DNA of 64,000 nucleotides, from positions 124,001 through 188,000 of the forward strand of contig CALCBD010000031.1 of the NCBI GenBank assembly GCA_937897985.1, read 5' to 3'. Made by a program: the position numbers and the translations under genes. Shown here one piece after another: positions 9,196 through 18,714 of the stretch (positions within the stretch are counted from its first letter, which is position 1; each line of letters begins with the position of its first letter). This DNA is from an uncultured Paludibacter sp. GTDB lineage: Bacteria; Bacteroidota; Bacteroidia; Bacteroidales; Paludibacteraceae. The notes below the pieces were generated by a model that worked only from the letters and a program-made list of their open reading frames with translations, was not told the origin of the DNA and made no database searches.

Positions 9196-9819
9196 TTATT
9201 TAAATGAGTTGGAAAAGTCCACTCTGTTCAGTATGGAGCGACCTAATGTAACTTCGTCGGCATATTCCAGTTCATCGCCTATAGCTATTCCACGGGCAAT
9301 TGTTGTAATTTTTATATTAAATCCCGACAGTTTACGATAAATATAAAAATTGGTTGTGTCACCTTCCATGGTCGTACTCAGGGCGAGCATCACTTCATTT
9401 ATGCCGCCGGCACTGACACGGTTAATCAGACTCTCAATTTCCAGATCCGAAGGACCTGTCCCGTCCATCGGCGAAATTATACCTCCAAGTACATGATATA
9501 AGCCTCTGAACTGTTGAGTGTTTTCGATCGACATTACATCTTTGATATTTTCAACCACACAAATCAGTGATTTATCGCGCGAATTGTTGCTGCAGATGTT
9601 ACATACTTCATTATCGGAAATGTTGTGACACACCCTGCAATATACGATGTTTTTACGCAACCGTATAATTGAGTTTCCAAAAGTTTCGACCTCTGTTTCA
9701 GTCTGTTTCAAAAGATAAAGTGCTAATCGCAGGGCTGTTTTACGGCCAATGCCGGGCAATTTTGATAATTCATGTACGGCGTTCTCTAATAATCCCGACG
9801 AAAATTGCTGATGACTCAC
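9196..9819 (-). CDS. recR: Recombination mediator protein RecR
   Basis: The 207-residue protein has every RecR part in order: helix-hairpin-helix (LSKLPGIGRKTALRL, about 18-32), the zinc finger CRVCHN...CNIC (about 60-76), a Toprim domain (ICVVENIKDVMSIE onward) and the C-terminal Walker-like region. RecR works with RecF/RecO to load RecA at gaps. The start is GTG at 9819, because an in-frame TAG lies three codons upstream and no ATG is available near the N-terminus. Confidence 0.96.
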   Translation of the reverse strand: MSHQQFSSGLLENAVHELSKLPGIGRKTALRLALYLLKQTETEVETFGNSIIRLRKNIVYCRVCHNISDNEVCNICSNNSRDKSLICVVENIKDVMSIENTQQFRGLYHVLGGIISPMDGTGPSDLEIESLINRVSAGGINEVMLALSTTMEGDTTNFYIYRKLSGFNIKITTIARGIAIGDELEYADEVTLGRSILNRVDFSNSFK

Positions 9820-9905
9820 TGATAACTATAAAAAAATGAAAACCTGTTCTGTTTAATTCCGAATGCAAATTTACAAAAAATATCTGATTATCCTATTTTT
9901 AACTA

Positions 9906-9939
9906 TTGATGGGTGGTCGAATGTTTTTTTGTACTTTTG
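9906..9939 (+). promoter_or_regulatory. Bacteroidetes-type promoter for the symporter gene
   Basis: TTG at 9906-9908 and TACTTTTG at 9932-9939 with a 23-nt spacer. The predicted transcription start (about 9946) lies after the upstream alternative start at 9913, so ATG 9970 is the likely start codon. Confidence 0.6.
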
Positions 9940-9969
9940 CAGGTCAGTTGTGCTATTAAATTCTATTTC

Positions 9970-11454
9970 ATGACAGGTTCAATTACGGTTGCAATTATAG
10001 TTATCTATTTTTCTGTTTTATTTCTGATTTCAGCAATTACCGGACGAAAAAGTGCGAATAATGATGCTTTTTTTCTTGGAAACAGGAATTCGCCATGGTG
10101 GGTGGTGGCAATTGGTATGGTTGGGACATCAATTTCAGGAGTCAGTTTTATTTCTGTTCCGGGAATGGTACGCAGTATTGATTTTACTTATATGCAGACC
10201 GTTTTTGGCTTTTTCTTCGGATATATCGTGATAGCTAATGTGCTTTTACCTCTCTATTATAAACTTCAGTTAACGTCAATTTACACATATCTTGATCAAC
10301 GTTTTGGTCGAAGAGCGTATAAAACAGGAGCATCGTTCTTTTTGCTTTCGAAAACTATTGGTTCGGCAGCCCGGCTATATGTAGTGGCGATGATTTTACA
10401 GTCCATTGTATTCGATCAGTGGAAAATACCATTTGCACTAACTGTTGTTGTGACTATCTTTTTGATATGGCTTTACACTTTCAGGAGCGGAATAAAAACC
10501 ATAGTATGGACAGATACACTTCAAACCCTGGTTATGATAGTAGCTTTGATACTGATTGTTGTAAAGGTTGCACATCAACTCAATTTTGATTTTTCGGGGC
10601 TTATAACATCACTTGCAGATAGCGAAAATACCAGAGTGTTCGTTTTCGACGACTGGCACACTAAACAAAACTTTTTTAAGCAATTTTTCAGTGGTATTTT
10701 TATTGCTATTGTAATGACAGGGTTAGATCAGGACATGATGCAAAAAAACCTGACCTGCAGATGTTTAAAAGATGCTCAAAAGAATATGTACTGGTATGGA
10801 ATTTCGTTTGTGCCGGTAAATTTGCTCTTTTTATCACTTGGTGCCATGCTTTTGATGATGGCTGCCCGATACAATATTGTTTTACCTTCCAGATCCGATG
10901 AAATTTTGCCGCTTTTTGCAACTACTTATCTGGGAACACCGGTATTGATACTTTTTATTATAGGCATAATAGCAGCCGCATTTTCGAGTGCCGATTCGGC
11001 TTTGGCAGCTCTTACCACCTCTTTTGCGGTCGACATTCTTGATGTTCAGCATCAGGATGAAGTACATGCCAGGCGGAGGAGACAATTAATCCATATTTGT
11101 ATTTCTATAGTATTTGCTTTGATTATACTTGCATTTAAAACTCTGAATAATTCGAGTGTAATCGACAGTATTTTTATTATTGTATCGTATACTTACGGCC
11201 CTTTACTTGGTATGTTTGCATTCGGATTATTTACAAAACAGAAAGCCAATGATAAATTAATCCCTTACGTTGCAGTTGCTTCACCAATTATTTGTGCACT
11301 TCTTGCATATATATTCAAAACATATTTTAATTACACATTCGGATATGAATTGTTAATGCTAAACGGTCTCGTTACTTTTTGGGGGCTGTGGATTGGAAGA
11401 GAAAAACGACCTGAGACTGCGAATTTTATAACAAAACCACATCATTCAAATTAA
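9970..11454 (+). CDS. Sodium:solute symporter (SSS family)
   Basis: A 494-residue protein with about 13 transmembrane helices. TM1-2 carries SANNDAFFLGNRNSPWWVVAIGMVGTSISGVSFI (split in the text as SANNDAFFLGNRN and GTSISGVSF), typical of the solute:Na+ symporter family, and FSSADSALAALTTSFAVDI in TM8 carries the conserved small/Ser residues of the second Na+ site. The substrate cannot be named: sialic acid, sugars, proline and others are all known for the family. It lies 7 bp upstream of engB and probably shares its mRNA. Confidence 0.9.
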   Translation: MTGSITVAIIVIYFSVLFLISAITGRKSANNDAFFLGNRNSPWWVVAIGMVGTSISGVSFISVPGMVRSIDFTYMQTVFGFFFGYIVIANVLLPLYYKLQLTSIYTYLDQRFGRRAYKTGASFFLLSKTIGSAARLYVVAMILQSIVFDQWKIPFALTVVVTIFLIWLYTFRSGIKTIVWTDTLQTLVMIVALILIVVKVAHQLNFDFSGLITSLADSENTRVFVFDDWHTKQNFFKQFFSGIFIAIVMTGLDQDMMQKNLTCRCLKDAQKNMYWYGISFVPVNLLFLSLGAMLLMMAARYNIVLPSRSDEILPLFATTYLGTPVLILFIIGIIAAAFSSADSALAALTTSFAVDILDVQHQDEVHARRRRQLIHICISIVFALIILAFKTLNNSSVIDSIFIIVSYTYGPLLGMFAFGLFTKQKANDKLIPYVAVASPIICALLAYIFKTYFNYTFGYELLMLNGLVTFWGLWIGREKRPETANFITKPHHSN

Positions 11455-11461
11455 CTAAAAA

Positions 11462-12061
11462 ATGGAAATAAAAACTGCAACATTTGTTATCAGTAACACA
11501 GATTTCAAAAAATGTCCCGAAGGTCAATTGCCCGAATATGCCTTTATCGGACGTTCAAATGTGGGTAAATCGTCGTTGATAAATATGCTGACCGGTAAAA
11601 AGGGATTGGCAATGACGTCATCGAAACCAGGAAAAACACTGTTAATCAACCATTTCATTATAAATGAAAACTGGTACCTGGTAGATTTACCAGGCTACGG
11701 ATATGCCACTACAGGTAAGAAAATGCGAGAGCAGTTACAATCAATCATTGAGAATTATATTCTTTACAGGGAGCAATTGACCTGTTTGTTTTTATTGATC
11801 GACATACGTCATGAACCACAGAAAATAGATATTGAGTTCATGAATTGGCTTGGCGAAAAAGGTGTTCCTTTCGCTCTTGTTTTTACTAAACTGGATAAAA
11901 TAACCTCCATGAAAGTGAAGGAAAACCTGAAAACCTATCAATTACAGCTTTTAACGGAGTGGGAAGAATTGCCACCCGTTTTTTTAACATCATCGGAAAA
12001 AAAATCAGGACGTGACGAATTGCTTGACTATATTGATTCAATCAATAAGAATTTAAAATAG
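11462..12061 (+). CDS. engB: Ribosome-biogenesis GTP-binding protein EngB (YsxC/YihA)
   Basis: A 199-residue TRAFAC-class GTPase. G1 is GRSNVGKSS (31-39), G2 lies around SSKPGKT, G3 is DLPGYGYA, and G4 is TKLDK. Length and order match EngB, which helps assemble the large ribosomal subunit and is usually essential. The start follows the symporter stop by 7 bp. Confidence 0.96.
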   Translation: MEIKTATFVISNTDFKKCPEGQLPEYAFIGRSNVGKSSLINMLTGKKGLAMTSSKPGKTLLINHFIINENWYLVDLPGYGYATTGKKMREQLQSIIENYILYREQLTCLFLLIDIRHEPQKIDIEFMNWLGEKGVPFALVFTKLDKITSMKVKENLKTYQLQLLTEWEELPPVFLTSSEKKSGRDELLDYIDSINKNLK

Positions 12062-12228
12062 TAAAATATCTGTTTGAAATTCAGGATGATAATCATAGGT
12101 ATGTGTTTGACTTAATGAATTTTATTGTTTAATAATACATTAATACAATTCAATGAATTTTTGAATCATAAAAATCACTATCTTTGAACCCATAATCAGG
12201 AAAATACAATTAATAAAAATACATTATC

Positions 12229-12558
12229 ATGAAAGAACAGGACGACGATTTATTAGTATACGACGAAGACGATGCCGTTAAATTTATTCTGAAAACATTG
12301 CCGGCAGCTTCAAAAGGCAGAATTGACGATACCATTATTGAATATGTTTTGGATGTTGTATACGAATTTTACGACGAAAACGGACTTATAGACGAAGATT
12401 CGACTGAGGAAGCAAGTATTGATGAAGAGGAAATGTTCAAATACATAAAGAAATGTGCCAAAAAGGACAAAATGGAACTGAGTGATGAAGACATTGAATT
12501 AATACTCGAAGGTGAATATCAGTACGGGAAATCAATAGGTATTTACAACGAAGAATAA
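12229..12558 (+). CDS. Small acidic hypothetical protein
   Basis: A 109-residue, strongly acidic soluble protein: the first 15 residues are mostly Asp/Glu, and a second acidic run lies at 63-70. Its middle (DDTIIEYVLDVVYEFYDENGL) looks helical. I do not recognise a named family, but short acidic proteins of this type are common in Bacteroidales. A TATCTTTG box (12179-12186) lies 42 bp upstream; its TTTG partner at 12160-12163 is rather close (15 nt). Confidence 0.65.
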   Translation: MKEQDDDLLVYDEDDAVKFILKTLPAASKGRIDDTIIEYVLDVVYEFYDENGLIDEDSTEEASIDEEEMFKYIKKCAKKDKMELSDEDIELILEGEYQYGKSIGIYNEE

Positions 12559-12581
12559 AATTTTATTTTTCAAAAAATATG

Positions 12582-12620
12582 ATAATCAACATGTTATTAC
12601 GTGTTGATTATTTATTTTCG
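12582..12620 (+). terminator. Rho-independent terminator
   Basis: ATAATCAACA (12582-12591) and TGTTGATTAT (12602-12611) form a perfect 10-bp stem, extendable by a G-C and a G-U pair, followed by TTATTTTC. It ends the transcript of the acidic protein gene. Confidence 0.6.
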
Positions 12621-12706
12621 TGCTTTTCCGTAAGCGGACTGATGGAGAAGTTTATCGAAAACGGATAGTACCATAAATAATAGTTTTTTAAAATATCAAA
12701 AAGAAA

Positions 12707-13726
12707 ATGAAAACTGCGGTTGTAATTTTGAACTGGAATGGTGAAAAGTATTTGAAACAGTTTTTACCAATACTTATCAAATATACCCAACATCCTGAAA
12801 TAGAGTTGTATGTGGCAGATAATGCTTCTACAGATCACTCACTTTCAGTTTTAAGTGAACAATTTCCGACCGTTAAAACAATATTGCTGGATAAGAATTA
12901 CGGTTTTGCAGGTGGATATAACAAGGCTTTAGCTCAAATTGAAACAGATTATTTTGTTTTGCTCAATTCGGATGTGGAGGTAACTGAAAACTGGCTTCAA
13001 ATTTTGATTGAATATATGGACACTCATCAGGATGTAGCTGCTTGTCAACCTAAAATCAGATCATTTTATAACAGGAATTATTTCGAGCATGCAGGTGCAG
13101 CAGGGGGCTTTATTGATATGTTCGGTTTTCCTTTCTGCAGGGGAAGGGTTATCGGAAATGCAGAAGAGGACAGGGGGCAGTATGATGATATTACAGATGT
13201 TTTTTGGGCAACGGGTGCCTGTTTGATGATTCGTTCGGAAATATTTAAGTCAGCCGGTGGATTTGATGAAGATTTCTTTGCTCACATGGAAGAAATTGAT
13301 CTTTGCTGGCGTCTCAATAACCGGGGTTATCGTATTTCGTGTATTCCTCAGAGCGTAATTTATCATGTGGGTGGTGGCACATTACACACCGAACATCCGC
13401 AAAAAACCTATCTTAATTTTCGGAATAACCTGCTGATGTTGTACAAAAATTTACCTCAACAGTCGCTTTCGAAAATAATGATCTGGCGAAAGCTGTTTGA
13501 TTATGTTGCTGCTTTACAGTTGTTTGTAACCGGTAAGCCTCAGAATGCAGGAAGTGTTTTCAGGGCGCGACGTGATTTTAAAAAGATGCTTCCTGATTTT
13601 GAACAAAAGAGAAATGAAAATCTGTTGCTTTCCGCCGGGCATGATGATTCAAAAATACTCAGGAAAAGTATAGTCATTGAATATTATCTGAAAAATTGCC
13701 GCACTTACCGTCAATTGCTTAAATAA
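12707..13726 (+). CDS. Glycosyltransferase family 2 (rhamnosyltransferase-like)
   Basis: A 339-residue GT-A enzyme: nucleotide-sugar start VILNWNGEKYL, NASTDHS, the NYGFAGGYN acceptor strand, the metal-binding NSDVEV (DxD equivalent) and the late motif HMEEIDLCWRL. This is the GT2 subfamily often labelled rhamnosyl or dTDP-sugar transferase. A cytoplasmic enzyme adding a sugar to a surface polysaccharide precursor is the likely role. No polysaccharide cluster surrounds it; the next gene, 44 bp downstream, encodes a T9SS part. Confidence 0.9.
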   Translation: MKTAVVILNWNGEKYLKQFLPILIKYTQHPEIELYVADNASTDHSLSVLSEQFPTVKTILLDKNYGFAGGYNKALAQIETDYFVLLNSDVEVTENWLQILIEYMDTHQDVAACQPKIRSFYNRNYFEHAGAAGGFIDMFGFPFCRGRVIGNAEEDRGQYDDITDVFWATGACLMIRSEIFKSAGGFDEDFFAHMEEIDLCWRLNNRGYRISCIPQSVIYHVGGGTLHTEHPQKTYLNFRNNLLMLYKNLPQQSLSKIMIWRKLFDYVAALQLFVTGKPQNAGSVFRARRDFKKMLPDFEQKRNENLLLSAGHDDSKILRKSIVIEYYLKNCRTYRQLLK

Positions 13727-13770
13727 TATTAAATTTGATTTAAGTTTCAGTAAATTGATATTTAAAAAAA

Positions 13771-15030
13771 ATGATAAAATTACGAGCTTTTATTGCAGCT
13801 ACTCTTTTTTGGGCCGTAATCTCAGTTTCGGCTCAAAAAATTTACCGTACTCAGATTTTCGATAAAAATATTAAAACACTGCAGATTGGTGTCAATGATG
13901 ACAAATACCTGTTACCGGTTATTGAGCTGAAAGGACAGGACGTGTTGCGTATTCGTTTTGATGAAATGTCGCATCAGGCACATTCTTATGGTTACATGGT
14001 GAAACATTGTAATGCTGACTGGACCTTATCCAACCTCTCGTCGAATGAGTATTTGTCGGGATATACAACCGGTAACATCACAGACTTTAGTTTGTCGCAG
14101 GTAACTACTTTCCTTTATACACATTATAAGTTTGAATTACCCAATCCGGATATGAATTTCAAAATTTCCGGAAATTATGTTATTTTTATCTACGAAGACA
14201 ATAAATATGATCAACCGGTAGCACAAACCTGTTTCTCTGTAGTGGAACCGAAAGTCGGGATTAATGCTTCGGTCAGAGGGAATACTGATACCGAATTAAG
14301 TGGCAGTTTACAACAGCTTGATTTCGAGGTGCAATTGAACGGATACGGGGTTCGTGATGTCAATAATGAGCTGAAAGTACTGGTTCGTCAGAACAACAGA
14401 TACGATAATGAAGTTTCGGGCATACAACCAACTTTTATCTCGGGATCGAAATTAATGTACAATAACAATAAAGCATTAATCTTTGAAGGAGGTAATGAGT
14501 ATCACCGTTTTGACATATCATCTGTATATGCCGCAAGTACAGGAGTTGATGAAATCCGCTACAAAGCACCACATTACGAAGTGTTTTTAACACAGAATAA
14601 AATTGAGACATCAAAATCCTATACTTCGGACTTTGATGTTAACGGGAAATTTGTTGTGAATAATCAGGAATCGATGGAAAACAGTGATATTGATGCTGAC
14701 TACATGTTTGTTCATTTTATGCTGCCAATTAAACAGCCTTTCTTTGATGGCAGTTTGTATCTCGGAGGCGGAATGAATTATAATCTGCTGGACGACAATA
14801 CACGCCTGAAATATGATTTTAATGCAGGAGCCTATTATACAACTTTGCTTCTCAAACAGGGCGGATATAACTATCAATACTGGTTTGTTCCGAAAGGAGC
14901 TTCCAAAGCATCTGTTGCTAAAGTGGATGGAAGTTACTGGCAAACAGGTAACGAATACACTATTTACGTATATCACCGGGGTTGGGGAGAGCGGTATGAT
15001 AAACTGATAGGAGTGAAGAGTTTGGAGTAA
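13771..15030 (+). CDS. Type IX secretion system plug protein (DUF5103)
   Basis: A 419-residue exported protein (signal peptide ending at VSAQ, about residue 21) with tandem beta-sandwich regions and the DUF5103 features YGYMVKHCNADW, SNLSSNEYLSG and the Tyr/Asn-rich middle. In Flavobacterium the protein of this family plugs the periplasmic mouth of the SprA (Sov) translocon. It fits the many T9SS-sorted enzymes encoded 23-48 kb downstream. It is followed by a strong terminator. Confidence 0.85.
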   Translation: MIKLRAFIAATLFWAVISVSAQKIYRTQIFDKNIKTLQIGVNDDKYLLPVIELKGQDVLRIRFDEMSHQAHSYGYMVKHCNADWTLSNLSSNEYLSGYTTGNITDFSLSQVTTFLYTHYKFELPNPDMNFKISGNYVIFIYEDNKYDQPVAQTCFSVVEPKVGINASVRGNTDTELSGSLQQLDFEVQLNGYGVRDVNNELKVLVRQNNRYDNEVSGIQPTFISGSKLMYNNNKALIFEGGNEYHRFDISSVYAASTGVDEIRYKAPHYEVFLTQNKIETSKSYTSDFDVNGKFVVNNQESMENSDIDADYMFVHFMLPIKQPFFDGSLYLGGGMNYNLLDDNTRLKYDFNAGAYYTTLLLKQGGYNYQYWFVPKGASKASVAKVDGSYWQTGNEYTIYVYHRGWGERYDKLIGVKSLE

Positions 15031-15052
15031 AGCTGAATTATTTTTAAAAAGT

Positions 15053-15105
15053 AACCGCCCCTGCTGTTGTCACTTTTCAGTTGCAACTTGAGGGGCGGTT
15101 TTTTT
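15053..15105. terminator. Bidirectional rho-independent terminator
   Basis: AACCGCCCCT (15053-15062) pairs perfectly with AGGGGCGGTT (15091-15100), followed by a run of T to 15105 on the plus strand. On the minus strand the stem is followed by ACTTTTT. It separates the convergent T9SS plug gene and efflux operon. Confidence 0.9.
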
Positions 15106-15137
15106 AAGAACTGATTTTGAATTTCAAAAGTCTTTCA

Positions 15138-15431
15138 TTACATTCCGTCTTCTATATTCCAGACAAATGCTCTGATTCCCATTCCGTCCGAAGTGGCATC
15201 GAGTATTTTGAGGTCACTCAGGATTTTCTTTACCTTGTCGTCTTCGACAACAGTCAGGATCGATGAGTTCTGAGTTGGCCATGCATGACTGCCAAGATGG
15301 GGATCACCTGATTTGCTGCCTTTACCTTTGACTGTTTCCCACTCGGTATATCCTCTTACGTGGTTTGAGCTTAGTAAAGCTAATATCTGGTCCGAATAAG
15401 CCTGATCGAATGCTATAAATATTGATTTCAT
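15138..15431 (-). CDS. PII-like small protein associated with RND efflux (PG0541-like)
   Basis: The 97 residues show the beta-alpha-beta pattern of a ferredoxin/PII-like fold: MKSIFIAFDQAY, a long loop with WETVKGKGSKSGDPHLGSH, then SSILTVVEDDKVKKIL. Bacteroidetes carry such proteins as the last gene of RND efflux operons; NCBI uses names like transporter-associated PG0541-like protein. The glycine-rich loop (about 31-50) corresponds to the T-loop region of PII and may bind a ligand or the pump. It ends the tolC operon, 31 bp after the RND gene. Confidence 0.7.
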   Translation of the reverse strand: MKSIFIAFDQAYSDQILALLSSNHVRGYTEWETVKGKGSKSGDPHLGSHAWPTQNSSILTVVEDDKVKKILSDLKILDATSDGMGIRAFVWNIEDGM

Positions 15432-15461
15432 TTTATTTGTTTTTAAGCTGTTGATGATAAA

Positions 15462-18400
15462 TTATAAACTATTATCTTCTTTCAAAGCGTTAATTTTCTT
15501 ATTCTTACGATGCTGACGTTTAATTCCGCTTGCTGCAAACATGGTGTATATAGTCGGAATAATTACCAGAGTAAGGATAGTGGAGACAGTTAAACCGCCA
15601 ATTACGGTGATAGCCATCGGACGCCACATTTCCGATCCCTGCGAATGACTTATTGCTAAAGGTAACATACCGAGTATGGTAGTGAGTGTTGTCATAATTA
15701 CAGGACGTAAACGAGATTTACCACCGTTCACTACAGCCTGGATAACACCCATTCCGCGTTCACGGTTGAGGTTAATATAGTCCACAAGCACAATGCCATT
15801 TTTCACAACTATACCAATCAGCATAATCAATCCGACAAAGGACATCATGTTCAGTGTACTTCCGCTCAATGCCAGAGCCAGTACAACACCCGAAATCGCA
15901 AACGGAATCGAGAACATAATAATAAACGGATAGGTAAGTGACTCAAACTGTGATGCCATCACGATAAATACAAGCATCACAATAATCAGCAACAGTGTAC
16001 CTAAATCACCAAACGATTCCTGTTGGTCTTTATACGAACCGGCAATTACTACGTTAACATCCGAAGGTATTTGTACCTGTGCAATCTGAGCATTGATAGC
16101 TGCAACAGCCTTGTCGAGTGTTGTTCCCGATACTGTCGATGAAACTGTAATAATTCGCTGACGGCTTTTTCGCTCAATACTTGGTGGTGTAAATCTTTCA
16201 ACCACGGTTCCCAGGTCGCCGAGACGAACTGCCTGACCCTGATTATTGTAAATCAGAATGTTCTGTATGTCCTCGATAGATTTGCGGTATTCGGGAGCAT
16301 AAACCACCTGAATGTTATATTCTTCACCATCCTCACGAAACAACGAAGCTGTAAGACCGTTGATACGGTTTCGTAAATAATTGGAAGCAGTTGCCACATT
16401 TAATCCGTTGTTGGCTAATTTTTCACGGTCGAATTCAACCTGAAACTCAGGAGTATATTCCTCACGGCTAACCAGTGTATTTACCAATCCCGGAATTTTA
16501 GAAATGCGGTTTGAAAGGTCTTTTGCAATCCGGTCGGTTTCAGCAAAATCGTAACCGTAAATTTCAAGGTCGAGTGTGGACTGACCACCCATCATACTCA
16601 TAACACCTCCGGCAATCACATTTGATTTTCTGATTTCCGGTGTCATTGCAATGTCTTTGCGGATACTGTCAGAAATCTCAAACATTGTTCTTTTTCGGAT
16701 TTTCAGATCGGTAAGTCTGATTGAGAATGATGCGATATTGCTTCCGTTGGCCTGGAATGAACCCCATACATTTGAACTGCTTGCTTGTCCCACCGAGTAA
16801 TTGATCATGTCTACCTCGGGATATTTTTGTCTCCATTTGTCAGCCATTTTCTTAGCTACTTCGCGTGTGATTTCGGCTCTTGTCCCAACCGGCATTTGCA
16901 AAGTCAGACTTATTCTGCTGTTATCCTGAGCCGGATAAAACTCTGTTCCGATAAATTTGGCAGGGATCATACTTAAAATAAAGAACACAGTAACCATTAT
17001 GACAATTGCCAGTTTATGACGAACAGCCCAATCCACAATTTTACCATAACCATTGTCTAACTTATCAAGGAATCGTTCGATGGGACTATAAAGAAATACG
17101 AATGTTTTTGTTCTTTTCGGATTCAGACGCAATAACTGAGAGGCCAGCATAGGTGTCAGAACTAAAGCGCAAATCATTGATACTGTGATAATAATAGTAA
17201 CCATCCACCCGAGTTGACTGAACATTACTCCTGCCATTCCGCTGATTAATGTCATTGGGAAGAATACGGCAATAATGGTCAGGGTCGATGCCACGATAGA
17301 GAGTGCTACCTCGTTGGTACCATGCACAGCTGCACTTTTCGGTCTGCTTCCCCGTTCGATGTGCGTGGTAATATTTTCGAGTACTACAATGGCATCATCC
17401 ACCACCATACCAATTGCCAGTGATAGTGAACTCAGCGTAATGATGTTGAGTGAACCTCCCGTTGCACCTAAAAATATAAATGCTGCAATAAGCGAAATAG
17501 GTATGGTAAGTATAATGATTAAAGTAGCCCGCCAGCGTCCGAGGAAAAACAGAACCACAAGCATTACGAACAGAAATGCGTATAAAACTGTTTCTGTCAG
17601 TCCGTTGATGGTTTGTTTAATGTTATCCGAAGTATCCATGATGACATTCAGCTTCACGTCCGAAGGAAGGTTTTTCTGTATTGTTGGCAGGGCTTTCTGT
17701 ACAGCCTCGGCAATTTGTACAGTGTTTGAACCTGATTGTTTTTGTACTACAATAGTAGCACCCTGAATACCATTGGTATAGCTTTTTTGTGTGCGTTCCT
17801 GTAAATCATCTTTAACAACTGCAACATCCGACAGATATACATTTTTTCCACCAAAACTGCCTACTACAATCTTGTTAAGTTCACTTGCATCTTTGAACTG
17901 CCCCTCCACACGTAAAGAGTATGTTTCACTTCCCACATCCATCGAGCCGGCCGGAGTATTCACATTTTCCATGCGAATGTACTGACCGATGGATTCAATG
18001 GTCAGTTTATAAGCTTCTAATTTCACCGGGTCGACATAAACCTGAATTTCACGTTCGGGTGCACCGGTTATCGAAACAGAACCTACACCGGCGATACGGG
18101 CAAGAGAATTTGCCACATTATCGTCCAAAATACGATAAAGTGCAGGCAAACTTTGATTGGCTGTAGCCGAAATCATAATTACCGGAATCATGTCGTTGCT
18201 GAACTTAAAGATGATTGGCTTGCCAACACCATCCGGCAAAAATGAACTTACCAGGTCCAGTTTATCGCGTATATCATTGGTAATTACGTCGATATCATTT
18301 CCATAGTTGAACTCCAGTGTGATAATTGATCTGTTTTCCTTTGATGTTGATTTTATGGTTTTCAGATTTGCTACTGTATTGAGCGAACTTTCAAGCGGTT

Positions 18401-18593
18401 TTGTTACATTCGTTTCAATGTCCTGCGCACTGGCACCATCATAAGTGGTCATCACCATAATGGTGTTGGTCTCAATCTTTGGTAACAAATCAATAGGTAG
18501 TTTTTGAAGCGAAAATAACCCCATTATTACAACTCCGATAAATATCAGAGCTGTCATAATTGGTTTTTTTACAGAACTTTCATATATACTCAT
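15462..18593 (-). CDS. RND multidrug efflux transporter, inner-membrane subunit (AcrB/HAE1-like)
   Basis: The 1043-residue length, 12 transmembrane helices and two large periplasmic loops match AcrB-type pumps. Start MSIYESSVKKPIMTALIFIGV, proton-relay Asp pair in IGMVVDDAIVVLEN (TM4), second-half helix VGLIMLIGIVVKNGIVLVDY (TM10-11, Lys/Asn). It exports hydrophobic compounds from the periplasm, driven by protons, as a trimer with the adaptor and TolC encoded just upstream. Substrates cannot be predicted. Confidence 0.95.
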   Translation of the reverse strand: MSIYESSVKKPIMTALIFIGVVIMGLFSLQKLPIDLLPKIETNTIMVMTTYDGASAQDIETNVTKPLESSLNTVANLKTIKSTSKENRSIITLEFNYGNDIDVITNDIRDKLDLVSSFLPDGVGKPIIFKFSNDMIPVIMISATANQSLPALYRILDDNVANSLARIAGVGSVSITGAPEREIQVYVDPVKLEAYKLTIESIGQYIRMENVNTPAGSMDVGSETYSLRVEGQFKDASELNKIVVGSFGGKNVYLSDVAVVKDDLQERTQKSYTNGIQGATIVVQKQSGSNTVQIAEAVQKALPTIQKNLPSDVKLNVIMDTSDNIKQTINGLTETVLYAFLFVMLVVLFFLGRWRATLIIILTIPISLIAAFIFLGATGGSLNIITLSSLSLAIGMVVDDAIVVLENITTHIERGSRPKSAAVHGTNEVALSIVASTLTIIAVFFPMTLISGMAGVMFSQLGWMVTIIITVSMICALVLTPMLASQLLRLNPKRTKTFVFLYSPIERFLDKLDNGYGKIVDWAVRHKLAIVIMVTVFFILSMIPAKFIGTEFYPAQDNSRISLTLQMPVGTRAEITREVAKKMADKWRQKYPEVDMINYSVGQASSSNVWGSFQANGSNIASFSIRLTDLKIRKRTMFEISDSIRKDIAMTPEIRKSNVIAGGVMSMMGGQSTLDLEIYGYDFAETDRIAKDLSNRISKIPGLVNTLVSREEYTPEFQVEFDREKLANNGLNVATASNYLRNRINGLTASLFREDGEEYNIQVVYAPEYRKSIEDIQNILIYNNQGQAVRLGDLGTVVERFTPPSIERKSRQRIITVSSTVSGTTLDKAVAAINAQIAQVQIPSDVNVVIAGSYKDQQESFGDLGTLLLIIVMLVFIVMASQFESLTYPFIIMFSIPFAISGVVLALALSGSTLNMMSFVGLIMLIGIVVKNGIVLVDYINLNRERGMGVIQAVVNGGKSRLRPVIMTTLTTILGMLPLAISHSQGSEMWRPMAITVIGGLTVSTILTLVIIPTIYTMFAASGIKRQHRKNKKINALKEDNSL

Positions 18594-18714
18594 AATTTTA
18601 TTTTTACTGTTTAATATTTACTTTTAAATTCTTTAAATGAAAATGCAGAATTTGTTTGTCAGTTTACGGTCTGATTTATCGCTGTTTTAAATACAATAAA
18701 TAATGACCTGTAAA

